NCBI GenBank assembly: GCA_037954235.1
Contig: JBBMOA010000008.1
Location: 1,600,001 to 1,664,000 of the forward strand
Reading direction: 5' to 3'
Origin: Aulostomus chinensis
Taxonomy: Eukaryota > Chordata > Actinopteri > Syngnathiformes > Aulostomidae
Length of the DNA stretch: 64,000 bases
Below, in pieces: positions 10,826 to 22,993 of the stretch (within the stretch, counting starts at the first letter, position 1; each line of letters opens with the position of its first letter). A program made the translations under genes and the position numbers. The notes beneath the pieces are model-generated. The model searched no databases. It was not told where the DNA came from and was given only the letters and a program-made list of their open reading frames with translations.

Positions 10826-13216
10826 AAATTCCAGTGAGGCAGGTTTGTGCTGGAAAGCGGAAGTTTGATGCAACATATTCGTCCCTTCTGAGGGAACATC
10901 AGTGGAACGCCGCTGCACTGAGATGCTCGGTCCTTCCTGTCTCATGCATAAAAATACATCCTCTACATTTCATCTCTTTCTCTCTCCAAAACTGAGAAGT
11001 TCTCAGGTTAAATTTTGGGTGTTAGAACTCTGAACAGCGTCCATCGTCCCTGCTGTTTTTCAGGAGCATTTGCTCGTTTTTACGTGGCATTCAAGGTCTA
11101 CATTCAGACAGGTTGGGACGGAGCAGTGAACTGAGTTGTTTGTGATGCCACGTGGACGCCGGCCTGAGACAGTCAGGAAGAATGATGACAAGTTGCCTGT
11201 AGAACCAAGCAGCAGCCAGGACCTTCTGAAGGGGGGGGCAGCATTTAAATGAAAAGTGTGGAGAAAGACAGCGCATGTTCTACACAGCCTCCTCTGCACA
11301 GTTCTCTCACACCACCAACACATTAAAAAGACGACAATCACATATACAATCAACAAGTGTGAATGTGATTAGAATGTAGACACACAGGAGGCAGGGAGTG
11401 TGCAGCTGAACGAGGGGAGGTGACGAGTCAAGACAGCACTTTTCAATGTTCCAGTCGTCACAGAGCGGCTGCAGCAGCTCAGCAGGAGAAGTTCCATGCT
11501 CGGCTGCAAACGTAGCACCACAGGAGGAGCGAGAGCTTGTGGACTGGAGCTTTGTGCAGTGATAAATGCAGTGACCAGCATTTGCAGCCGTTGCTCCCCC
11601 ACGGTGGGTTAAGCATAATTGTTAACACAAAAGATTTCCAGAGGCTGTGTGTGGTGTGGGTGGAGGATAAACATGTGGAGGGAGTAATGAGAGGTGGGTG
11701 GAGGTGAGTGGGAGAGAAAAAAAGGTTGGAAAAAATGAGAGGCGGGGAGGAGGAATGTTGGAGACAACTACAGAAAAAGAGCTCAAGAGATAAAGAATAT
11801 GTGAGGAACTTGAGGTGAACGTGAGCAGGAGAGCAGATGAAAAGAGGCTGAGGAAGGAGCCTCAAACGAGGTGGTAGCCCAGCGTCGTGGGCTTGACTGG
11901 GGCAAAGGAGAGGCTGGGCTGTCACACCAGGAGGCAGCAGTCGTGGTCAGCTACAAAACGGAAACCTCAATACAGCAAAAATCCCTCTGATGTTGTCAGG
12001 GTGCATTCACACCTCGCCTCAGTTCTCACCTGAGGCCGTTGTTTGGACAGATGTGAACACAGCAATCACACGAGTAAGGGAGGGGGTCTCAGTACACCCC
12101 CAAACCAGCTCTGGTGCTGGGGGGGCACATTCGACAGTGAACCCTCCAACTGTGGTGGGCAAACCAGCTTGTTACTGGTTACCACCTCCTAATTTGGTTG
12201 ACAGTTTTTGGGTCCACTTGGATTTTTCTCAGTGCAAAAACAAACCACAGCGAGGAGGAAACACTCGTCAGCGGATTGAGACGGAGCAGGCGACCTTCAG
12301 CTGTGACGCAGCCGAGTTCAGAGAACTAAATTTTGGATGTGATTGCTGAGTATCGAGTGGAAGGACGCGTGAGTGAAGAACAGTCGGAGGCGAGTCGGTT
12401 CCTGCTTCATCTGCCAGCGCTTCCCTCCTGTGTGTTCCCTGCCTTTACCGAGTGCTTCTCCTGGGTCATGGCAGCATCTAGTAGGAGAGTTTGTGCTGAA
12501 GTTCAGAGTCGCGCGTCTTTGTCAGATCTTGATGTCGTCATACGCCAACTTAGTTTCCGTTTGCTGTCTACCCTCTGTTTTTGAATTAACTGCTGCTGAT
12601 TTCCTCAACCGTCACAGGGGCTTTTATTGATCTTATTCCTTTGTGCTCTTTGATTGGATGTGATTTTGTTTTTAGCTGCATTGGTACAAAATAACATGGT
12701 AAAAAAAAACTCCAACATATCATAAAGTTGTTTTGGCAAAGGGCAGCAAAACATTGACTTCCTAAAAGATTGGAAGTCCAGTATTGACTCTCCTATTAGC
12801 TCAGTGTCTGTCTGTGCCAAATTCTGAGGAAACATTGGACTCTAAATGCTCCACTTGTCTTCTCCAGCCAGCTGGTTGCTAACTTTGTCTGCTGTTGATG
12901 GCAGGCAGGAGTCATTCAAGACTAAATGAGAGGTTGAGGAAACAACAGAGATTAATTAGAAGGTCAGACGACCCCACGGTGAGCTGAGAGACGGCGAGCT
13001 GCGACATGAACCTGAGACAAGCTGCAGAGTGGTGACAATCCCAGCTGCCTTCATCCCCACTCAGGACCTCCGCCACACCGCCGTTTCTTCACATGCAAAC
13101 AGGGAGAGTTGCTGCAGATTTAAAGGCAGACTGTGTGTGTGTGTGGGGGGGGGGGATTCTGCAGCCTTGTGACATGTTTTTTTCCCCTCTCTGTTCTTAA
13201 TGTCCTCCGCAACTGT
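10826..13216. other. Gene-free stretch
   Basis: No convincing exon on either strand. It ends with a short TG run and poly-G tract (13131-13155) just before the satellite. Open frames here are short and lack protein character. Confidence 0.5.
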
Positions 13217-14088
13217 AGATACACATGCATACATACATATACTTACATATATACAGATATATTTATACATACACATTCATATATACAGATATATTTATAC
13301 ATATACTTACATATATACAGATATGTTTATACATACACATTCATATATACAGATATATTTATACATATACTTACATATATACAGATATATTTATACATAC
13401 ACGTTCATATATACAGATATATTTATACATATACTTACAAATATACAGATATATTTATACATACACGTATACATATATACAGATATATGTATAAATATAT
13501 CTGTACATATATACAGATATATTTATACATACACGTACATATATACAGATATATTTATACATATACTTACATATATACAGATATATTTATACATACACGT
13601 ACATATATACAGATATATTTATACATATACTTACAAATATACAGATATATTTATACATACACGTATACATATATACAGATATATGTATAAATATATCTGT
13701 ACATATATACAGATATATTTATACATACACGTACATATATACAGATATATTTATACATATACTTACATATATACAGATATATTTATACATACACGTATGT
13801 ATATATATACAGATATATGTATAAATATATCTGTATATATGTACATATATACAGATATATTTATACATATATACGTACATATATACAGATATATGTATAA
13901 ATATATATGTACATATATACAGATATATTTATACATATATACGTACATATATACAGATATATTTATACATATATACGTACATATATACAGATATATGTAT
14001 AAATATATGTACATATATACAGATATATTTATACATATATACGTACATATATACAGATATATTTATACATATATACGTACATATATAC
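13217..14088. repeat. AT-rich 32-bp satellite, left block
   Basis: Tandem units built on CATATATACAGATATATTTA recur every 32 bp (for example ATATACAGAT at 13281, 13313 and 13345), with 34-bp variants. Neighbouring units alternate between CACATTCAT or CACGTACAT types and ACTTACAT types. A larger unit repeats too: the six-monomer block starting at 13431 recurs at 13627, 196 bp on. Some units contain inverted halves (ACAGATATAT ... ATATATCTGT) that could fold. Long reading frames rich in Tyr, Ile and Thr on both strands are by-products of the repeat. Confidence 0.97.
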
Positions 14089-14525
14089 TGTCACGTCCCC
14101 ATGGTCATGGGCATGGGGGCGTGGCATCATTTGTGACTTCCTTCCCTTCCCAGGTTGGAGCTTTATGGGGCGGAGCTGCTGACTAATTGGGAGCACCTGG
14201 GCCCGGGCGTCTCCCAGCTATAAAGCAGGCGGCCAACCTGGCCGACGGGCTCTCGCTCACTCCTCCTGGCCCACGTCGGAGCGATGGTTGTGTTTCTTGA
14301 GTTATGTCTTGTTTAGTTCTCTGCATCCATCACACCGCGCACATACACCCCCTGTACACTCATGCACACACTCGCCACTGACACTACTGATAACCACACT
14401 CCACTGTACGTTATGGTTTTCCTTGTGTTGATTTTGCGTTATTAATAATAAATTATTAGTTGTGTGTGACGTTGACTCCGCGTTTTCCTCCTTCAATGTC
14501 ACGATCTGTGAGCCGGGTCGTGACA
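14089..14525 (+). repeat. 5' LTR of the Gypsy-type element
   Basis: It starts TGTCACG and ends CGTGACA, exact 7-bp inverted ends. A TATA-like CTATAAAG lies at 14218-14225 and AATAAA at 14447-14452, so promoter and polyadenylation signals are in the usual order. Bases 14092-14123 (CACG ... CGTG) are present in opposite orientation in the 3' LTR. Confidence 0.9.
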
Positions 14526-14527
14526 TA

Positions 14528-14545
14528 TGGGGGCTCGTCCGGGAT
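14528..14545 (+). promoter_or_regulatory. Primer binding site, tRNA-Pro type
   Basis: TGGGGGCTCGTCCGGGAT begins two bases after the 5' LTR. This 18-mer is the known tRNA-Pro primer site of several vertebrate retroelements, where minus-strand DNA synthesis starts. Confidence 0.85.
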
Positions 14546-15114
14546 CCTTGTAGTTCTGTTGGTTGTGGCTCGTCCGTCTGTCCTGCCTGGTGGTCGGGCA
14601 GTGTTCGGCGCTCTTCCGGGTGCGTTTCATTTGTGACGTCACTGGAGCTACGGTGGCCGCAGTGCCAGCGGTGGCCGCGTCGTGGTGGAGGGCGCGGAGT
14701 CCTATTCGCGGGCATGACGGCTCGGCTATAGGTAAGTGAATGTTCCTGGTGTTGGCTGTGTGCGCTTTTGTGGAGAGCGAGTGTTCCCCTGCCAGGTAAA
14801 GAGGCGTTGCTCCTTTGGGTTTCGCCTGGTTGTTGTTTTCTTTTAGTGTTGCGGAGAAAGTGGTTAGAGCTACATGCTCGGGAGCACATCCGTGGGTCCG
14901 AGTGGGTCGCCAGTTTCTGGTTGCTCTACTCGTCCGCTGGTTTACTGTGCGTAATTACCCGCCACCTGTACCTGCACGAAGACCAGGGTTGAGTTAGGTC
15001 GGTAGACACGGCTAGGCAGTGAGCTAGTGGGGTTCGCTTGCTCACTTGCGCTGCGGCAGTCAGTGCACCGGTTGGGGCTTCACTTGTGCGCTTCGTTCTT
15101 AGGTTCGCAGTAAG

Positions 15115-16458
15115 ATGGCGTCAGTGGACGACTTTTTTGCTTGCCCCTCGGGGGACTTGCTTGATTTGTTCACCAAGGAGCAGCTGTGTAGGATTGCTGA
15201 GCATTATGATGTAGAAGTTGATGATCGGGGCCAGAAACAGCGAGTGAAGGCCGTGTTAAGAGCGAGTTTGCAGGACAAGGGTGTTCTGCCGGAAGTTGAG
15301 ACGCCGTTGAACCCGTCGGCGTCGAGTTTATCGTACGAGCAGCAGAAGGAGCTTCTCCTACTGCAGTTAGAACAGGAGAAGTTCAAGCTCGAAAAGGAGA
15401 GGTTGCGCCAGCAGGGCGAGCAGGCCCGGCTGGAGGTTGACCAGGTTGGCGCAACAAAAGTTGTCAGCAAGTTTGACCTCCTGAAGGGTTATTGGCAAAT
15501 TCCCCTTTCCCCGCGAGCGCGGGAGATTGCAGCGTTTATCACTCCAACAGGTTTATACTCATACACGGTAATGCCGTTTGGGCTGCGGAACGCTCCAGCT
15601 ACATTTCAACGTCTGATGAACCGTGTGGTGGGTGACATGCAGGGATGCGCCGTATATTTAGATGATGTTGTGGTGTTCTCTGACACCTGGGAAGCTCACT
15701 TGGGCCGTGTCCGTGAGTTGTTCAGCCGGTTAGCAGAGGTTAGGCTCACAGTTGCCCTTGCAAAGTGTGAGTTTGCAAGGGCAACTGTGACCTACCTTGG
15801 CAGAGTGGTTGGGCAGGGTGAGGTGCGTCCGGTGGGTGCGAAGGTTGAGGCTGTGTCGAAATATTCAGTTCCAACATCAAAGAAGGAGCTGATGCGGTTC
15901 CTTGGCCTTGTGGGTTATTATAGAGGTTTCTGCAGGAATTTCTCCACAGTGGTGGCACCTCTCATTGACCTACTTAAGGAGAAAGCCAAGTATGTCTGGA
16001 CGCCAGCCTGCCACAACGCATTTGAACAGGTTAAAACACTCCTTTGCAGGGCTCCAGTCCTGGCGGCACCACGGCTGGACCGACCGTTCCAGCTGTCTGT
16101 TGACGCCAGTCACGTTGGAGCAGGAGCTGTGCTTATGCAGGTTGATGACCTGGGAGTAGAGAGGCCTGTCAGTTTTTTTTCCAAAAAGTTTACTCCATGC
16201 CAAATGAACTACTCTGTTATTGAGAAGGAGGCGCTAGCTCTGATTTTAGCCTTGAAGCACTTTGATGTTTATGTAGGCGGCAGCACTCCGCTGGTTGTTT
16301 TTACAGATCATAACCCCCTGACTTTCCTTCATTCACTGCAGTGTCCAAACCAGCGCCTGATTAGGTGGTCCCTCTTCCTGCAGTCGTACTGCTTGGACAT
16401 TCGGCATGTGAAAGGGTCGGATAACGTGGTGGCAGACGCGTTGTCCAGGGTTCCCTGA
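15115..16458 (+). CDS. Gag-RT-RNase H fusion ORF of the Gypsy-type element
   Basis: The 447-residue frame opens at ATG 15115. Residues 1 to about 115 resemble the Gag N-terminus of Gypsy elements: an acidic, helical stretch followed by a Gln/Glu/Arg-rich coiled coil (about 75-112). At about residue 116 it passes in frame into reverse transcriptase (SKFDLLKGYWQIPL), including the catalytic YLDD at residues 181-184 and the connection segment (FLGLVGYYRGF). RNase H follows (FQLSVDASHVGAG, then VFTDHNPLTFL) and the frame ends at ADALSRVP. The rest of Gag, the protease and the first reverse transcriptase motifs are missing, as is the integrase downstream. No stop interrupts it, so deletion preserved the frame. 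Confidence 0.88.
   Translation: MASVDDFFACPSGDLLDLFTKEQLCRIAEHYDVEVDDRGQKQRVKAVLRASLQDKGVLPEVETPLNPSASSLSYEQQKELLLLQLEQEKFKLEKERLRQQGEQARLEVDQVGATKVVSKFDLLKGYWQIPLSPRAREIAAFITPTGLYSYTVMPFGLRNAPATFQRLMNRVVGDMQGCAVYLDDVVVFSDTWEAHLGRVRELFSRLAEVRLTVALAKCEFARATVTYLGRVVGQGEVRPVGAKVEAVSKYSVPTSKKELMRFLGLVGYYRGFCRNFSTVVAPLIDLLKEKAKYVWTPACHNAFEQVKTLLCRAPVLAAPRLDRPFQLSVDASHVGAGAVLMQVDDLGVERPVSFFSKKFTPCQMNYSVIEKEALALILALKHFDVYVGGSTPLVVFTDHNPLTFLHSLQCPNQRLIRWSLFLQSYCLDIRHVKGSDNVVADALSRVP
15746..15790. repeat. 19-bp perfect inverted repeat inside the RT frame
   Basis: The left arm 15746-15764 (TCACAGTTGCCCTTGCAAA) is the exact reverse complement of the right arm 15772-15790, with a 7-base loop. It lies in reverse-transcriptase coding sequence just after the YLDD region. 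Confidence 0.95.
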
Positions 16459-16782
16459 TTCTTTCCAGAGTCTTCATGTGTTCTGTTTGCTGTTCTCTCC
16501 TGGCCTCCTCCTGCCTCTTAATTTGCTTCCCAGGTGCACCGGTTGCTGGGGTAGGTTGTTGGTTCGGGATTTGTCAAGCTTCCAGAACAATCGGTGGTGG
16601 TTCTCTTCTGGCTGGTTGGTTATATGGGTCTCTCTTGGTCCTTCTGTCGGTGGATTTGTTCTCTTTCCTTGGTGTTCAGTTGTAGTGGCACACGTGCTGG
16701 CTTGTGGGCGCGCACTTTAGTTGTTTTTGTTTTTTGCTCTGTTGTCGGGGTTCCTTTTGGGACCCCGTTTTTGTGGGGGGCC

Positions 16783-17219
16783 CCCCACGCCCCCATGCCC
16801 ATGACCATGGGGACGTGGCATCATTTGTGACTTCCTTCCCTTCCCAGGTTGGAGCTTTATGGGGCGGAGCTGCTGACTAATTGGGAGCACCTGGGCCCGG
16901 GCGTCTCCCAGCTATAAAGCAGGCGGCCAACCTGGCCGACGGGCTCTCGCTCACTCCTCCTGGCCCACGTCGGAGCGATGGTTGTGTTTCTTGAGTTATG
17001 TCTTGTTTAGTTCTCTACATCCATCACACCGCGCACATACACCCCCTGTACACTCATGCACACACTCGCCACTGACACTACTGATAACCACACTCCACTG
17101 TACGTGATGGTTTTCCTTGTGTTGATTTTGCGTTATTAATAATAAATTATTAGTTGTGTGTGACGTTGACTCCGCGTTTCCCTCCTTCGATGTCACGATC
17201 TGTGAGCCGGGTCGTGACA
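16783..17219 (+). repeat. 3' LTR of the Gypsy-type element, altered 5' edge
   Basis: From 16818 to 17219 it matches the 5' LTR with about four substitutions. Its first 35 bp differ: the opening TGT is replaced by CCC and the next 32 bp (16786-16817) are the exact reverse complement of 14092-14123. A 16-bp palindrome (GTGGGGGGCCCCCCAC) overlaps this edge. No clear polypurine tract precedes it. Confidence 0.88.
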
Positions 17220-19322
17220 ATACAGATATATTTATACATACACGTACATATATACAGATATATTTATACATACACGTACATATATACAGATATATGTATA
17301 CATACACGTACATATATACAGATATATGTATACAGATATATGTACATATATACAGATATATTTATACATATACGTACATATATACAGATATATGTATAAA
17401 TATATATGTACATATATACAGATATATTTATCCATATACTTACATATATACAGATATATTTATACATATACGTACATATATACAGATATATGTATAAATA
17501 TATATGTACATATATACAGATATATTTATACATTCATGTACATATATACAGATATATTTATACACACACGTACATGTATACAGATATATGTTTACATATA
17601 TACGTACATATATACAGATACATTTATACATATACTTACATATATACAGATATATTTATACATAGACGTACATATATACAGATATATGTATAAATATATA
17701 TGTACATATATACAGATATATTTATACATATACTTACATATATACAGATATATTTATACATATATACGTACATATATACAGATATATTTATATATATACG
17801 TACATATATACAGATATATGTATAAATATATATGTACATATATACAGATATATTTATACATGTATATGTGCATGTATACAGATATATCTATAAATATATA
17901 TGTACATATATACAGATATATTTATACATATATACATACATATATACAGATATATTTATACATATACTTACATATATACAGATATATTTATACATACACG
18001 TACATATATACAGATATATATATATACATATACTTACATATATACAGATATATTTATACATATACGTACATATATAAAGATATATGTATAAATATATATG
18101 TACATATATACAGATATATTTATACATGTATATGTGCATATATACAGATATATATGGACATGTATATGTACATATATACAGATATATTTATACATATATA
18201 TGTACATATATACAGATATATTTATACATATACGTACATTTATACAGATATATGTATACATGTAAATGTACATATATACAGATATATTTATACATGTATA
18301 TATGCATATATACAGATATATTTATACATACACGTACATATATACAGATATATTTATATATACACGTACATATATACAGATATATTTATACACGCATGTA
18401 CATATATACAGATATATGTTTACATATATGCGTACATATATACAGATATATTTACACATATTCTTACATATATACAGATATATTCATACATATACGTACA
18501 TATATACAGATATATTTATACATATATACGTACAAATATACAGATATATTTATACATGTATACGTACATATATAAAGATATATTTCTACATATACGTACA
18601 TATATACAGATATATGTATAAATATATATGTACATATATACAGATATATTTATACATGTATATGTGCATATATACAGATATATGTATAAATATATATGTA
18701 CATATATACAGATATATTTATACATTTATATGTACATATATACAGATATATGTATAAATATATATGTACATATATACAGATATATTTATACATGTATATG
18801 TGCATATATACAGATATATTTGTACATGTATATGTACATATATACGGATATATTTATACATATATATACATATATACAGATATATTTATCCATACACGTA
18901 CATATATACAGATATATATACATATACTTACATATATACAGATATATTTATACATATACGTACATATATACAGATATATGTATACATGTATATGTACATA
19001 TATACAGATATATTTATACATGTATATGTGCATATATACAGATATATTTGTACATGTATATGTACGTATATACAGATATATTTATACATACACGTACATA
19101 TATACAGATATATATATACATATACTTACATATATACAGATATATTTATACATATACGTACATATATACAGATATATGTATACATGTATATGTACATATA
19201 TACAGATATATTTATACATGTATATGTGCATATATACAGATATATTTGTACATGTATATGTACATATATACAGATATATTTATACATATATATGTACATA
19301 TATACAGATATATTTATACATA
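17220..19322. repeat. AT-rich 32-bp satellite, right block
   Basis: Continuation of the array at 13217-14088, separated from it by the LTR element. Units are 32-34 bp with the same ACATATATACAGATATATTTA core. Variable linkers (ACGTACAT, ACTTACAT, GTATATGTGCAT, GTATAAATATATATG) mark a higher order: the block starting CACGTACATATATACAG at 18895 recurs at 19091, again about 196 bp. Frames of up to 431 codons run through it without stops; they are artefacts. Confidence 0.97.
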
Positions 19323-19839
19323 GCAAGGCCTTGAACATGCGGAGGGAACAAGTGCGTAAGGAATTCCTTGCTGTTTTGGTTCCATCTGCTGTGTCTGCGA
19401 TTATTGTGGTCTATGTTGTGTTCCATCTTGTTTTCTGTTGAGATTGTAGCAGAATGTTGGGGGGGGCACAGCACATTAACCTGCCAAAATCATCTAAATA
19501 TGCTACAATGCAAAATGTTGTATACAACCTCATTTTCACAACTAAAGAAACTGCAGACCTTCTACATCTTATTATTCAGAATATAGCCCATCCTACTCTG
19601 TTGTGTCGAAATGTTCTCCTTTGAAAAACCTTAAATACGTCGAATATGTAAGACAGTTGAAAGCAATACAACAAATGTTGGGGTTGCAAGTCTGTTCCAG
19701 GGATTTATTTCAGGTGCACGTAGACAAACTCACAGCAAGACAGGTCATATGATTTCAGAAGCCTCCGCCAGAACTGAAGGACAAACAAGCATCAAACTGT
19801 GAGACTGGCAAGAGAAAGAGTCCAGCACAGCTATTATTA

Positions 19840-19842
<3 letters not shown>

Positions 19843-19925
<83 letters not shown>
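19843..19925. repeat. (CT)n(CA)n compound microsatellite
   Basis: A pure CT run followed directly by a pure CA run. Confidence 0.97.
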
Positions 19926-19927
<2 letters not shown>

Positions 19928-22602
19928 CTTGATTCTCTCTGTGTCTACATGTGCAGAGACAGAGAGACAAATAAAGACATGACTTTCTCCAAACAAGCCT
20001 CAGATTTACTGAGGACCATCTCCATCAGGACAGATGTGCTCATCTGGATTCAGGGATTCATGCGTCCAGCACCAGAAGGTGGAAAGACATTGAATGGTAT
20101 TTTATTTCTTTTTCCTCACGTTTTACCTCAACACTGCTGACCCCTGATCTGATTCAGCCCTTTAAATGTCTGCAGCAAGCAGCACATCAGATGTTGTGTC
20201 AGTGTATAATGAGAAAATTGATGTGGTGACCGCTGTTTGTTTTCCCTATTTTAAAGTATCCTTGAAGAAAAACATGAGCATCTGGTTATTATTGTAACCA
20301 TGGCAACATATGGCACCTAATCTGTGTCTGTTTAACTCGTTGCCAACATTTCCAAGCATCCACATTCACACGAATTTCTAATTTCACTTCGTGGCCGAAG
20401 CTTGACTCAGACTTGTGTGTTGAATCGACGGCTGTTAGCATCGATGCATGTAGCTGCATAGCCGACACGTTGGCGTGGCCCCTGACTGGAGCCACAGCAG
20501 CTGGGACAGAGCCTCCCCGCAGCACAGGCAGGCTCCTCAGCTGAGACACCGTTCATCCCTGTTACCTTCCTCAGCATGAATGAGAGGAGTCTGGACTGAT
20601 GAAGACGTCTGAGTCCCTCTCATCAGCAGTGCTGCTACAAGTCACACACACACACACACACACATGAACTGATCTAGAATAATAACCTAAATCTCTAATC
20701 TAAATCTCTATATCGTCCGACAGGTGACATCCCACTAGGCAACAACGTTGGGCCTTCGCTCTTCGTAATGAGACTGAGGTGAGGCGAGGCTGCCGCCGCC
20801 CTCTCCTCTGTGCATCAACTGAAATCAATCTGAAGAGCGACGTGTGAAAACCTTCATGAAGCCGACAGGTTCAATGAGGAAGTTTGTGTATAAGTCAAAC
20901 TTCATAACTTCTTAGGAGAAAGAAGGAAATTAGTGCCAGCGTCATATCTCCTCTTATTATTTCACACAATAAAAAGGTGAAGCTCAAGGACTTAAACACT
21001 TAATGGGTTTAGTGAACTAAAACAAATGAGAATAAAAGTTTGAATGAAGAACACATCAAAGTTCAGTTTCTTCTGCCTGAGCTGCTTTAAGGAAATAGGG
21101 TGGTGAATAAGACACAGCGGCCTTGCCACATTTGGTATAAATCTCCCATGATGCCCTCCGTAGCCTGCTAAGTACTGAATTTAATATCGGAGGGATTTGA
21201 TGCTGAGGAGAGAAGAGAGGGAAGCAGTTTTTTTCTTCCCTTCAGCAGGGAGAGACACTATTTTGCAGGTCCACTCAGGCACTGCTCATGCTCCTGATTC
21301 CCCCAACACTTCAGCCGAGCCCAGAGGAGGACCAATCCAAGTGACGTCAACGGTTGCAGAGAATACTGGGAGGAAACTGGATTCTGTGTGTTTTTCAGAG
21401 CCAAATCATCCTTTGACTCACTTCTGAAACATCGTCCTCCTGTTTTCTCATTTTCCTTCATCTCTCACAGCTCAGGGAGGCGTTAACGTCTCAGTAATGA
21501 GAGACACTGCACCACCGTGCAGCCCCTGTTCCCACTTGTGACAGTAAAATAATTTCTCTTGGTAGTGATGTCACTGAGCGTGTGACCCGAGTCCAAATGT
21601 GCCTGCGTTTGAAAAGTATGAAAACTATAAATTAAAAACTATCCAAAAAACAACAATTTGTCTAAATAGCAGACCTGTAAGACCATCAGCAGGGTTTATT
21701 CTTTCAGGCCTAAACCTGCTGACTGACATGGTGCTGTTTTAGTTTTTTCGTAAAGCTAAGAAACACTGAAGCTGGACTGCACGCAGCGTTTTGTTTGGGG
21801 GGCTTTTCTACAACTGTCATATGTTGAAATAGCGGTCGATGTTTTTTCATGTGCAGCGTGGAGGTCAGTTGCAGAGAATATGAGATCATGAGCGAATGCT
21901 GCGGAGCACAAGCAGGTGTCGTGGACGTTCTCTCACTGTAGGTCAGTAAATGCCTGTTGTGTAACACTGCTCTTGTCCGTCCGTGTTCAACACCGGGGAG
22001 AGGGAGGTTCTACCTGGAAACGACCAGACTGGATATTCAATTACTGCCGCTCAGACTGCTTCTAGGGTTATTTGGGCTTGTGGATGTTGTGTAACACACA
22101 ATCAGTGCACCGATTCACCCCAATTCGCCTTCTAGCCTCCTGTTGCATGCTGGCAGTCCCATTCTTACAGGCTCCAGGACTGTCCACATGGACCAGTCTC
22201 TTTCCTTGTGTGACCTTTTCCTGTATGTTTTCTTGATTAAACTAAACCCCTCGGAGCAGCAGCTCAGCCTAAAGTAAGAAGCTGAACGAACCAAACGCAG
22301 CCTCAACGCAGCTACGAGGTTTTACTGCTGCGGGCCGGCCAACAACCCTCCGGAGGGAAAGAGCAGGCCTGGGTGTTTGCAAGGAGGCCACCAAAGAGAG
22401 CTGGAATAAAAGTGAACTGTTTTGGGGGCTTTATTTCTTGATGTAATTAAAAATGTTTGGAAGTATCGTGCTCACGCTACACTGGTCCAATTAGAGGCTG
22501 CAGACGAGAGGAGAAACAAGGAGATTTACATGAGAGAATAATATGGACTGAAGATGGAAAACATCCAAGAATAAATACAAGGAAGCAGTTTCACAATGTA
22601 TG

Positions 22603-22621
22603 TGCACGCACACGCACACGC

Positions 22622-22668
<47 letters not shown>

Positions 22669-22769
22669 GCCATTTGCTATTTCTCAATTGCTTCTCACAG
22701 ATAAATTCTCATGTTATTGGGTTCAAACATCAAAAAGAGCAGATATGATCTGCTTTAATCTATATTCCC

Positions 22770-22829
<60 letters not shown>

Positions 22830-22951
22830 GACCCTCTGCTAACTGTTTCTTCACTTTGAAAAGAAGATTAAAATGTTATCATCCACACCACCTGCATGGA
22901 GCTGCCATGACTTAACCCACAGAAGCTACACATCATGTTTAATCCCAAATA

Positions 22952-22989
<38 letters not shown>
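22603..22989. repeat. Three (CA)n microsatellites in 390 bp
   Basis: CA runs at about 22603-22665 (with CG steps at the left edge), 22772-22826 and 22953-22989, separated by about 106 and 126 bp of ordinary sequence. Confidence 0.95.

Positions 22990-22993
<4 letters not shown>

Larger units (their letters stand above)
14089..17219 (+). mobile_element. Gypsy-type LTR retrotransposon, internally deleted
   Basis: Two 437-bp LTRs (14089-14525 and 16783-17219) frame a 2.3-kb interior. ATAC lies directly before the 5' LTR and directly after the 3' LTR, a 4-bp target duplication that also matches the interrupted satellite unit. A primer binding site at 14528-14545 (TGGGGGCTCGTCCGGGAT) matches the tRNA-Pro type. 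The only open frame (15115-16458) joins a Gag-like N-terminus to reverse transcriptase and RNase H. Protease, integrase and the start of the reverse transcriptase are absent, so the copy cannot be autonomous. Outside a 32-bp inverted segment I count four substitutions between the LTRs over about 400 bp, so the insertion is young. Confidence 0.9.

Noticed and set aside
13200..14186. Long frames of up to 328 codons rich in Tyr, Ile and Thr
   Set aside because: They are translations of the 32-bp satellite and occur in several frames on both strands.
14302..14889. Minus-strand frame of 195 codons over the LTR
   Set aside because: Antisense to LTR and leader; part of it recurs at 16996-17313 only because the LTR is repeated.
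13217..19322. CRISPR array
   Set aside because: The repeats are contiguous and vary gradually without unique spacers; this is vertebrate satellite DNA.
17326..19441. Frames of 431, 231, 225 and 212 codons
   Set aside because: Same satellite; the absence of stops follows from unit composition, and there is no protein character beyond the repeat.
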